A DNA stretch of 6,217 nucleotides. Origin: Candidatus Aenigmatarchaeota archaeon. Its GTDB lineage: Archaea; Aenigmatarchaeota; Aenigmatarchaeia; QMZP01; JAFGSV01. The stretch lies in the NCBI GenBank assembly GCA_030624445.1, contig JAUXKD010000031.1, forward strand, positions 1 through 6,217. Direction: 5' to 3'. The notes under the pieces are model-generated. The model was not told where the DNA came from, did not search any database, and saw only the letters and a list, made by a program, of their open reading frames with translations. Shown one piece after another: positions 1-5,715 of this stretch (its first letter is position 1; each line of letters begins with the position of its first letter). A program made the position numbers and the translations under genes.

Positions 1-1
1 G

Positions 2-376
2 TTCAAGGTATCCATTGAAGGCGTTCCCGAGGGGTGGATTGATTACCCCCGGGACGTGTACGTGGATTGCGAAGAGACCGTCAACTTCATGATAAGCCCC
101 AGGAAAAGCGGGAACTATGAGCTTTCGATCAGGGTGTCCGGCGGCGGGAAGACGTTCGACCTCGAGGAGAGGCTGTGGGTCGGCAGGATGCCCACCTACG
201 AGCCCGGTGAAAAGGACGCGGCCGGAACGTCCGGCGGGCTCACCGGCATGTTCGTCCTGGGCGACATCGACACCGCGCCTCTGCTGTCGGCAGGAATCAT
301 GATAGCCGCGGTTGCGGCTGTGGTGCTGGGTTTCCTGTTTTTCAGGGAGGCAAACAACGAATGGTTAGGTTTATAA
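2..376 (+). CDS. C-terminal part of a membrane-anchored surface protein with an Ig-like (NEW3-type) domain; 5' end outside window
   Basis: The frame is open from the first bases, so the gene starts upstream; 124 residues are visible. Residues 1-61 of the fragment look like the end of a beta-sandwich domain. The GVPEGW stretch near the start, the alternating hydrophobic strands and the ISPRKSGNYELSIRV segment resemble NEW3/CARDB-type domains of archaeal surface proteins. A short Gly/Glu-rich linker (about 62-77) follows, then GGLTGMF (78-84), then a hydrophobic helix (about 92-114) and a short tail, expected to be cytoplasmic. This is the layout of a secreted protein anchored by its C-terminus. 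The next gene has the same motif and helix and begins 22 bases after this stop, so the two are probably paralogous parts of one cell-surface locus. The specific function is unknown. Frame and anchor are clear; the domain family is inferred by eye. Confidence 0.85.
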   Translation, partial: FKVSIEGVPEGWIDYPRDVYVDCEETVNFMISPRKSGNYELSIRVSGGGKTFDLEERLWVGRMPTYEPGEKDAAGTSGGLTGMFVLGDIDTAPLLSAGIMIAAVAAVVLGFLFFREANNEWLGL

Positions 377-379
377 AAT
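366..379 (+). promoter_or_regulatory. TATA box for the large surface protein gene, overlapping the upstream stop codon
   Basis: TTTATAAA at 370-377 is a near-ideal archaeal TATA box. Its centre lies about 25 bases before the ATG at 399, the usual distance from TATA box to transcription start, which predicts a leaderless transcript. The TAA stop of the preceding gene (374-376) is part of the box. No Shine-Dalgarno sequence lies before the ATG, in keeping with leaderless translation. Confidence 0.7.
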
Positions 380-398
380 TTACTACCAATTGATAGAT

Positions 399-2474
399 AT
401 GAAAACTGCATTTATTACGGCCATGACGGTGGTTTTCGCTTTGCTGGCTGGACCTGTTCAGGCTTATTACGGAGCCACCATGGACGTGACGATCACGTTG
501 GCCGGTGCCTGTCCTTGCGATATCATCTCCAGCGATGAGATACACGTGATGATCACCAATTACGGCACGGGTTCTGATACCTACCACATGTCCCTGGAAC
601 TGCCGGACGGATGGAGCGGTTTCATAGTCCCGGAAGTTACACTGGCTTCCGGCGAGACCGGGGAGGCAACCCCCGTATGGATAACCCCGTCCTGCGGAAC
701 ATCTCCCGGGATATACACGGTAACAGTCGTTGCCCAGTCAGGAATGTCCGGTAAGAGATTCGAAGAGGCTGTGGAGATCAACGTCATGGCGTGCCATGCC
801 GTGGAGGTTTATTCGGTTAACCGCCTCGATACCTGTGAAAGCGAGGAAGTCCACACGACGGTCGAAATAAGCAACCTCGGAAAAACCGACGAGATATTCA
901 CGCTGTCCGCCTATCCCGAGTGGGCCGCACTCTCAGCGGATTCTATTACTGTTGGACCGGGGGAAACCGGGACCGTTTCCCTGCGCCTGACGCCCCCAGC
1001 CGGTTTGACCGGCGTGCAGGACGTAACGATAAGGGCAAAATCAAGGATATCATACGCCGAGGACGAACGGCTCTTGAAGCTTGACGTCAACCGGTGCTAC
1101 GTCTTCAACGCGAGCCTGAGCCCGGCCGATAACATGGTCTGCATAGGCTCGTCGGCGGATTATTACCTGAATATAGACAACCTGGGCACGAAAGCCGACA
1201 CGTACAGGATAATCACGCCGGACTGGATCACCGCGGAACAGGACACGGTGTCGGTGGACAGTCACGGGAGGAAAACTGTCAAGATAACGGCAATCCCGCC
1301 TGAAAGGGGTGAAAGGATTGTGGCTGTTTCCGTGGCCTCCACGAGCCATACCACCGCGACAATCGACGCGGAGAGCACCGTGACAGCGAGGGACTGCAGG
1401 TCCGTCGCCGTTTCGGTCTCGCCCGCGCAGAGGAGCATATGCAGAGGGGAGAGCACGAACTTCATAGCGAGGGTTGAAAACACGGGCACCGTGTTGACAA
1501 GCTATGCCATTGATTCCTCGGTCGGCGCGCTGGAGAGGAAAAAGCTTGTCCTGGGACCCGGGGAAGCCCACAACGTCATCCTGAACATCGGCCCGACGAC
1601 AAAGGCGGGCACGAGCATCGTAACCGTCCACGCATACGACGGGAACGTGTCGGGCGAGGATTCTGTCACGCTCAACGTCAACAGCTGTTATGACGCCTTC
1701 CTCGAAGTGAATCCCCCGGAACGGAGCGCATGCAGGGGGGACATACTGACCTTTACGGTCGGGATGAAGAACACCGGTGAATTCGAGGATGAGTATACCT
1801 TCGAATACCTGGGGGAGCGGGAAGACTTCGTGCTGGAGCCCGGAGAAACCAAGACGATGGACGTCAGAATTCCGGCGGGTTATGAATGGAGCACCAGCAA
1901 CAACGTGCGTTTCTCGCTGCGTTCGACGCACGGCGTATATATTGAAAAGCACGTGACCATCGGGGTCGTGGGCAAGGATAAATGCCACTCCGTCGACCTC
2001 AGAATAGTCAACGGCACGACAGCCAAGAAAATCAGCACGGCAGTCGGGTACGGCATGCCGGTCCAGCTGAGCATTGTGAACAATGGGCTCCGTTCCGACC
2101 GTTACATTATCGTGGTGGACGGTCCGGAATGGGCGCACATAAGCGAGGATTCGGTCTACCTGATTCCGCTCCAGGAAGAGAGGCTTTACCTGTATCTTTC
2201 GCCGCCCTACGGAACAGAGGAAAAGGAATACAAGATAGCTGTCATGGCGGATTCGGAAAAGGCACTCTCGGGCGTGGAGATCACCGCGGAGGTGCTGAGC
2301 GAGCTGCCCGGCAACGTGACCGTGAACGAAACGGGCAACATCACGCAGGTCCCCGGCGGTCTCACGGGAATGTTCCTGGCGCTGGATGACATCCCGATAG
2401 AAGTCCTGAGCATATCCCTGCTGGCACTCGGGAGCGTAATAATTCTTCTGATGAGGTTCGTAATCTTCAAGTGA
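399..2474 (+). CDS. Large secreted, C-terminally membrane-anchored protein with six tandem Ig-like repeats
   Basis: Predicted 691-residue cell-surface protein. A signal peptide covers residues 1-22 (MKTAFITA, then a hydrophobic core, with likely cleavage after PVQA). Six repeats of about 100 residues follow (roughly 23-130, 131-232, 233-332, 333-429, 430-528, 529-635). Each has an N-x-G turn, an aromatic strand and a GPGET-like turn, as in NEW3/CARDB/APHP-type beta-sandwich domains. Repeats 2-5 each start with a cysteine pair (132/146, 233/248, 333/348, 430/445); repeat 6 keeps only C529, and repeat 1 has C38, C40 and C99. A linker with three N-glycosylation sequons (N639, N643, N647) leads to GGLTGMF (653-659), a membrane helix (about 664-687) and a very short basic tail. 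An in-frame TTG at 390 is possible, but the ATG at 399 fits both the TATA spacing and the signal peptide. The role may be adhesion, S-layer-like cover or receptor; no catalytic domain is seen. It probably works with the preceding paralogue. Confidence 0.88.
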   Translation: MKTAFITAMTVVFALLAGPVQAYYGATMDVTITLAGACPCDIISSDEIHVMITNYGTGSDTYHMSLELPDGWSGFIVPEVTLASGETGEATPVWITPSCGTSPGIYTVTVVAQSGMSGKRFEEAVEINVMACHAVEVYSVNRLDTCESEEVHTTVEISNLGKTDEIFTLSAYPEWAALSADSITVGPGETGTVSLRLTPPAGLTGVQDVTIRAKSRISYAEDERLLKLDVNRCYVFNASLSPADNMVCIGSSADYYLNIDNLGTKADTYRIITPDWITAEQDTVSVDSHGRKTVKITAIPPERGERIVAVSVASTSHTTATIDAESTVTARDCRSVAVSVSPAQRSICRGESTNFIARVENTGTVLTSYAIDSSVGALERKKLVLGPGEAHNVILNIGPTTKAGTSIVTVHAYDGNVSGEDSVTLNVNSCYDAFLEVNPPERSACRGDILTFTVGMKNTGEFEDEYTFEYLGEREDFVLEPGETKTMDVRIPAGYEWSTSNNVRFSLRSTHGVYIEKHVTIGVVGKDKCHSVDLRIVNGTTAKKISTAVGYGMPVQLSIVNNGLRSDRYIIVVDGPEWAHISEDSVYLIPLQEERLYLYLSPPYGTEEKEYKIAVMADSEKALSGVEITAEVLSELPGNVTVNETGNITQVPGGLTGMFLALDDIPIEVLSISLLALGSVIILLMRFVIFK
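465..2303 (+). repeat. Six tandem protein-level Ig-like repeats of about 100 residues
   Basis: The repeats are evident in the protein, not as near-identical DNA. First cysteines of successive repeats are 97-101 residues apart (132, 233, 333, 430, 529). In repeats 2-5 the second cysteine lies 14 or 15 residues after the first and 13 residues before the Asn of an N-L-G or N-T-G turn. Repeats 1 and 6 lack the complete pair. The low identity between copies suggests old duplications rather than a recently expanded array. Confidence 0.75.
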
Positions 2475-2485
2475 CCTTTTCGATG

Positions 2486-2524
2486 TCTCGTTACGGATCC
2501 GCTGAACTTCCGGACGACACGAGA
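2486..2524 (+). other. Imperfect inverted repeat after the large surface protein gene
   Basis: TCTCGT (2486-2491) is complementary to ACGAGA (2519-2524), with an inner TCCG/CGGA pairing (2498-2501 with 2511-2514). The element starts 12 bases after the stop codon and could fold in the 3' end of the surface-protein transcript. Only a short TTTT (2477-2480) lies before it and no T-run follows directly, so a terminator role is uncertain. Confidence 0.3.
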
Positions 2525-2538
2525 GCGATCGGGCGATA

Positions 2539-2550
2539 ATTTTATATATC
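2539..2550 (+). promoter_or_regulatory. Distal TATA box in the ftsZ upstream region
   Basis: TTTATATA at 2541-2548 is a good archaeal TATA box and predicts a transcription start near 2570. No convincing gene begins there. An open frame from a TTG at 2570 to 2767 (65 codons) has no recognisable features. The box may instead drive a long-leader ftsZ transcript of about 210 bases, or a small RNA. Confidence 0.45.
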
Positions 2551-2649
2551 CGGAGAAGATATAATATTATTGCTGACTTTCCGAATGTTGGAAAGAATTA
2601 GTTGCTTTGAAATGATTGAGGGATCGATTTCGAAGCGCACTCTGTATGG

Positions 2650-2675
2650 GATTAATTCCAATTGGAATTATAATC
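2650..2675. promoter_or_regulatory. Palindromic candidate operator upstream of ftsZ
   Basis: TAATTCCAATTGGAATTA at 2653-2670 is a perfect 18-bp palindrome. It is flanked by GATTA (2650-2654) and TAATC (2671-2675), which are also inverted copies of each other, though slightly out of register with the core. A second CAATTG occurs at 2675-2680. The core ends about 60 bases before the proximal TATA box, a position suited to a dimeric transcription factor. This role is inferred from symmetry and position only. Confidence 0.45.
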
Positions 2676-2730
2676 AATTGCTTCTAAAAAACATTGCAAA
2701 AGGAAACTTAAAAAGAATTTCGCTGCTCCG

Positions 2731-2739
2731 TTATATATT
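2731..2739 (+). promoter_or_regulatory. Proximal TATA box of ftsZ
   Basis: TTATATATT, centred about 25 bases before 2760, predicts a short 5' leader of roughly 20 bases containing the Shine-Dalgarno sequence. A weaker alternative, CTTAAAAAG, lies at 2707-2715. Confidence 0.6.
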
Positions 2740-2767
2740 TCGGGCAGTACAGATTAAAAACCTTTAA

Positions 2768-2774
2768 GGGAGGG
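2768..2774 (+). promoter_or_regulatory. ftsZ: Shine-Dalgarno site of ftsZ
   Basis: GGGAGGG contains the GGAGG core complementary to the archaeal 16S rRNA 3' end and lies five bases before the ATG at 2780. It fixes the start codon and shows that ftsZ is translated from a leadered mRNA, unlike the preceding surface-protein gene. Confidence 0.85.
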
Positions 2775-2779
2775 AAAAT

Positions 2780-3898
2780 ATGGAATCGTTGGTTCAAAGA
2801 GTGTTTGAGAAGAGTTCCCCGGCTGAGGGAGAGCCTGTGGAAGCTCAAGAGACAATAGAGGATTCGATACAGAGCGAATTCGGACTTGATATAAAGGAGG
2901 CCAGCATATTGATAGTGGGCGTTGGCGGTGCGGGAAACAACATGGTGACGAGACTCTCGGAAATGGGAATAAAGGGGGCCAAGACGCTGAACGTTAACAC
3001 GGATGCCAAGCATCTGTTAGTGAGCAAGGCCGATGAAAAGATCCTTCTGGGAAGAGAAACCACGCGCGGTCTCGGCGCAGGAGGATATCCGGATGTCGGG
3101 AAGAAGGCAACAGAGGAGTCTGAAAAGGATATAAAGAGGGCGCTGGAAGGCGTTGACATGGTGTACGGACTGAGCGGCCTGGGCGGAGGCACCGGGACAG
3201 GCGCAATGCCCGTCATATCCAAGTTAGCGAAGGAGATGGGCGCGATATCAATAGCCTGCGTCACAATGCCTTTCAAGATAGAGGGTGCGAGGATAAGAAA
3301 AGCGGAGGACGGTCTATACCAGCTCAGGCAGGTCTGCGACACAGCGATAGTGATCGAGAACGACAAGCTGCTCAGTGTCGCGGGAGAGCTGCCGCTGCAG
3401 CAGGCCTTCGGTGTGGCGGACGAGCTCATTGCGACCACCGTCAAGGGCGTGACCGAAACGATATCGACGCCTTCGCTCGTGAACCTGGACTACGCCGACG
3501 TCAAGACCATAATGCACTCGGGTGGCGTGGCCGCGGTAGGGTTCGGGGAATCCAACACGAATGAGAGGGCGGAAGAGGCGATAACCAAGGCCCTGAGCAA
3601 CCCGCTGCTCGAGGTGGACTACACCGGAGGGAGCGGAGCCCTGATCCACATAACCGGAGGGAACGACCTGAAGCTGGAAGAAACCAACCTGGTTGGAGAG
3701 TACGTCTCGAAGCTTCTGGACCCGGACGCACAGGTGATATGGGGCGCGAGGATAGACCCGGAGTTCACGGGGAAAATGCGCGTGATAACCATAGTCACCG
3801 GCGTGAAGTCTCCCTACATACTGGGACCGGTGGCGATGGAACAGGAAGCGAAGAAGACCTTTTCCCAGGAGCTTGGGATACAGATGCTGCAGAGGTAG
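2780..3898 (+). CDS. ftsZ: Cell division protein FtsZ (archaeal tubulin-like GTPase)
   Basis: The product has 372 residues, normal for the family. FtsZ polymerises with GTP into the mid-cell division ring. Visible motifs are the N-terminal nucleotide loop GVGGAGNNM (47-55), NTDAKHL (73-79), GLGAGG (97-102), the tubulin signature GGGTGTG (135-141) and the T7 loop NLDYADV (235-241). The acidic residues D237 and D240 in the T7 loop complete the GTPase site of the neighbouring subunit. TGGSGALIHITGG and DPDAQVIWGARID in the C-terminal domain are typical of archaeal FtsZ. A roughly 42-residue N-terminal extension starting MESLV, with acidic Glu-rich stretches, precedes the GTPase fold, as in other archaeal FtsZs; the tail ends in a short segment after residue 350. 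All key residues appear intact, so it should be active. Whether it is FtsZ1 or FtsZ2 is not settled here. It is apparently monocistronic, with its own promoter and terminator. Confidence 0.97.
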   Translation: MESLVQRVFEKSSPAEGEPVEAQETIEDSIQSEFGLDIKEASILIVGVGGAGNNMVTRLSEMGIKGAKTLNVNTDAKHLLVSKADEKILLGRETTRGLGAGGYPDVGKKATEESEKDIKRALEGVDMVYGLSGLGGGTGTGAMPVISKLAKEMGAISIACVTMPFKIEGARIRKAEDGLYQLRQVCDTAIVIENDKLLSVAGELPLQQAFGVADELIATTVKGVTETISTPSLVNLDYADVKTIMHSGGVAAVGFGESNTNERAEEAITKALSNPLLEVDYTGGSGALIHITGGNDLKLEETNLVGEYVSKLLDPDAQVIWGARIDPEFTGKMRVITIVTGVKSPYILGPVAMEQEAKKTFSQELGIQMLQR

Positions 3899-3936
3899 GG
3901 AATCTCTCCCTTTCCCTCCCTTCTTTGTTTTTTTCA

Positions 3937-3966
3937 GCTGCCCGGATAAAGGGCAGCAGTCTTTTT
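3937..3966 (+). terminator. Hairpin plus T-run terminator downstream of ftsZ
   Basis: GCTGCCC (3937-3943) pairs perfectly with GGGCAGC (3951-3957) around a seven-base loop, and TTTTT follows at 3962-3966. A further T-rich stretch (3921-3934) lies just before the hairpin, so termination could occur at either T-run; archaeal polymerase often needs only the T-run. It sits 39 bases after the ftsZ stop. Confidence 0.7.
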
Positions 3967-3985
3967 AATTCTCAATTTTTAACCG

Positions 3986-4009
3986 GAAAACTGGACGCTT
4001 GAGACGTCC
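3986..4009 (-). terminator. Candidate terminator for the minus-strand nitroreductase gene
   Basis: GGACG (3993-3997) pairs with CGTCC (4005-4009) around a seven-base loop. Read on the minus strand, the hairpin is followed by a TTTT at 3987-3990. It begins 11 bases after the stop codon of the minus-strand gene. The stem is short, so this is a moderate call. Confidence 0.45.
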
Positions 4010-4019
4010 CGGGAACCGT

Positions 4020-4541
4020 TCAGTAGAAATCCTTGTGGACCACTTCACCAAGACTCTTCCTCTGGGACTTCCGGGGCTCCGAGGCCGGAAATCCGACCGG
4101 CACTATCGCAACAGGCCTCACGTGGGCCGGAAGCACCAGGACCTCCTTCACCTTTCCCTCGTTGAAGGAACCGACCCAGCAGCTTCCGAGTCCCTTATCA
4201 CATGCGGCGAGCATCATGTTCTGCGTGGCGGCCGCCGTGTCCTGGATCGAATAGAGGCTGGAGCCTCTCTCACCATAAGCGTCTGAAATCTTCCTGACGT
4301 TCGAGCACACCACTACAATCACCGGCGCCTGGGATATGAACCCCTGGCCCCATGCGGCTTCTGTCAGGCGCGCCTTCACCTCCCGGTTTCTGACGACAAT
4401 GAACTCCCAGTCCTGAACGTTCCCGGCGGACGGGGCTCGAATGGCGGCATCGAGAATCTCCTCCACAAGCTTCTCTGAAACTTCGTCCTGTTTGAAACTC
4501 CGGACAGACGACCTCGATTTTATGCACTCTATCGTGTTCAT
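4020..4541 (-). CDS. Nitroreductase-family FMN-dependent oxidoreductase
   Basis: Product of 173 residues, typical of small single-domain nitroreductases. These are homodimeric flavoproteins that use NAD(P)H to reduce nitro compounds, quinones or other acceptors; the substrate cannot be told from sequence. Family motifs are clear: MNTIECIKSRSSVRSF at the N-terminus, with the Arg/Ser residues that bind the FMN phosphate, APSAGNVQDW (36-45), the DTAAATQNMMLAACDKGLGSCWVG helix region (101-124) and a C-terminal PVGFP...PRKSQRKSLGEVV stretch. The ATG at 4541 is chosen because the family starts right here. A longer frame would need a TTG at 4592 and would add a segment unlike the family. A TATA-like element lies about 26 bases upstream, fitting a leaderless start. 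It follows the minus-strand membrane protein by 54 bases and converges on ftsZ. A cytoplasmic location is expected. Confidence 0.93.
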   Translation of the reverse strand: MNTIECIKSRSSVRSFKQDEVSEKLVEEILDAAIRAPSAGNVQDWEFIVVRNREVKARLTEAAWGQGFISQAPVIVVVCSNVRKISDAYGERGSSLYSIQDTAAATQNMMLAACDKGLGSCWVGSFNEGKVKEVLVLPAHVRPVAIVPVGFPASEPRKSQRKSLGEVVHKDFY

Positions 4542-4561
4542 AATTGGAGATATCGCGTCCG

Positions 4562-4571
4562 GATTAAAATG
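4562..4571 (-). promoter_or_regulatory. TATA-like element of the nitroreductase gene
   Basis: On the minus strand this reads CATTTTAATC, centred about 26 bases before the ATG at 4541. No Shine-Dalgarno sequence lies directly upstream of that ATG, so a leaderless mRNA is likely. The element lies in the 54-base gap after the upstream membrane-protein gene. Confidence 0.5.
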
Positions 4572-4595
4572 TTTAGGGGACTTCAGGAACAACGG

Positions 4596-5699
4596 TCAGT
4601 TAGGGCCGTCTATGCATCCGCAGAAATTTCCACCGGTCAGGGTGCATATCCTCGGGCTTTCCATAAAGCCCACTATCACTTCCTTCCCATCGTAATCCAG
4701 ACTGAGCATGAGCACAACACGTTCGCCCGCGTTTTGCTCAAAGATTCTAGCGGTCTGCTCGTCTTCGTACGTGTGCTCCTGCAAAAAGTCTTGGTCCTGC
4801 ATCTGCGAAGAGTACCTGGCTAGTGCGAGCTGGCCGACGCATCCCTCTCCCCCGGTAAAGGGTCCGGGAATGTTCTTGAGCGACTGGGAAAGGTTGGTTA
4901 TGTCGTCCATGCTCACGCCGAAAATGGAAGCCATTTGTCGTGAAGGGTCCGGAAAGCCTTCGAAGAAAAGGGCGGAGGCCGCCAGGACGATGACAATAAC
5001 GGCTAGGCCCGCTATCTTGTGAGCGTCCCTGAAAAAACTCACGAACGACGATTCATCGCTGATCTTCTTCTTGATCTCCCCGTCCCAGGCATCGAGGATC
5101 ACTTTCCCGTTCACTTGATCCTTTTTGAGCTCTATTTCCCATTCGTTGCCCACGATCCTGGCCTTTCCCGCCTTGAAGCCCACCATTTCCTTTTCAGCTA
5201 TATGCTTGGCGTTTTCCTCGGACAGGTGTTTGGAGCCTTTCCTGAGCATGTCCTCAAGCTTGGCGACCTTTCTCTCCATTTTGAATATTATCTCCCTCGG
5301 ACCGGGAATGTGGTCCTTGTGGGTTATGAGGCGGAACGCGAGGAAAAAGAAAATGGAAACGAGCATTCCGGATACCAGCATGTCTAACTGCAGCAGCTTG
5401 GCCATGAGATTGTCGGTAAAAGGGACGAAGCCTGAAAAAGACATGCTGCCTATCAGGCAGAGGGAACCCGTCAGCAGTTTCCCAAAAAACCCCGTGACGA
5501 ATGTCTTGTGCTTCCTTATGCCCCTCATGGCAAAGGATCCGAAGAACCATATCAGAAAAATGTAAAACATCATCTGCGTTACGTAAAGGACGGTGGGGAT
5601 TAGCGCGATAAGTTCAGGGAGTGTTGAGAGCAATCCTGCGATCTCCATAAAAACTATTAGCGACGATCCAATAAATATGGAAACCCGTAGGCACGGCAT
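4596..5699 (-). CDS. Multi-spanning membrane protein with an internal PepSY-like domain and a Cys-containing outer C-terminal domain
   Basis: I do not recognise this 367-residue protein as a named family. Hydrophobic segments are near residues 6-28, 33-57, 72-94 and 102-125, with a fifth at 229-247. Basic stretches RGIRKHK (59-65) and RLITHKDH (123-130) suggest that the N-terminus and the 126-228 region face the cytoplasm. That region starts with a charged, possibly coiled-coil helix (about 136-157), then SEENAKHIAEKE, WEIEL and VILDAWDGEIKKK, a pattern like a PepSY domain (about 158-212). The C-terminal part (248-367) would be outside and carries C287, C352, C360 and C362, with a CGC motif close to the end. 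The ATG at 5699 is chosen over a TTG at 5705; there is no clear Shine-Dalgarno. An internal ATG at residue 18 is possible but would cut the first helix. It starts 16 bases after the stop of the 71-residue gene, so the two are probably an operon. Function unknown. Confidence 0.8.
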   Translation of the reverse strand: MPCLRVSIFIGSSLIVFMEIAGLLSTLPELIALIPTVLYVTQMMFYIFLIWFFGSFAMRGIRKHKTFVTGFFGKLLTGSLCLIGSMSFSGFVPFTDNLMAKLLQLDMLVSGMLVSIFFFLAFRLITHKDHIPGPREIIFKMERKVAKLEDMLRKGSKHLSEENAKHIAEKEMVGFKAGKARIVGNEWEIELKKDQVNGKVILDAWDGEIKKKISDESSFVSFFRDAHKIAGLAVIVIVLAASALFFEGFPDPSRQMASIFGVSMDDITNLSQSLKNIPGPFTGGEGCVGQLALARYSSQMQDQDFLQEHTYEDEQTARIFEQNAGERVVLMLSLDYDGKEVIVGFMESPRICTLTGGNFCGCIDGPN

Positions 5700-5715
5700 C
5701 TGCAACCGGCATGTC

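Larger units (their letters stand above)
2475..2779. other. AT-rich intergenic region upstream of ftsZ
   Basis: This 305-base gap holds, in order, an imperfect inverted repeat just after the surface-protein gene, a distal TATA box, an AT-rich stretch with an 18-bp perfect palindrome (2653-2670), a proximal TATA box (2731-2739) and the ftsZ ribosome binding site. Its composition is markedly more AT-rich than the flanking genes, especially from 2535 onward. I see no tRNA or other known RNA gene in it. Confidence 0.6.

Noticed and set aside
1008..1022. An internal AGLTG in repeat 2 resembling the GGLTGMF motif
   Set aside because: It sits in a beta-strand turn in the middle of a repeat, lacks the Met-Phe and is not followed by a membrane helix, so it looks like chance.
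1050..2138. A long (362-codon) minus-strand open frame opposite the large surface protein gene
   Set aside because: It is a shadow of the GC-biased codons of the plus-strand gene. The protein is rich in Arg, His and Val without domain character, while the plus strand shows a signal peptide, repeats and an anchor.
2570..2767. A 65-codon open frame starting at TTG in the ftsZ upstream region
   Set aside because: It has no recognisable domain or helix pattern, an AT-driven amino acid mix and a weak start codon, and its end overlaps the proximal TATA box. Kept only as one explanation for the distal promoter.
2845..3444. Minus-strand open frame opposite ftsZ
   Set aside because: Its composition (Ser, Pro and Ala runs) is that of an antisense frame; the plus-strand FtsZ is certain.
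4542..4592. An N-terminal extension of the nitroreductase from a TTG at 4592
   Set aside because: The 17 extra residues do not resemble the family, TTG is a weak start, and the TATA-like element lies inside this segment.
5125..5565. Plus-strand open frame opposite the multi-spanning membrane protein
   Set aside because: It is antisense to a gene with clear membrane helices and a plausible operon partner; the predicted protein has no coherent features.
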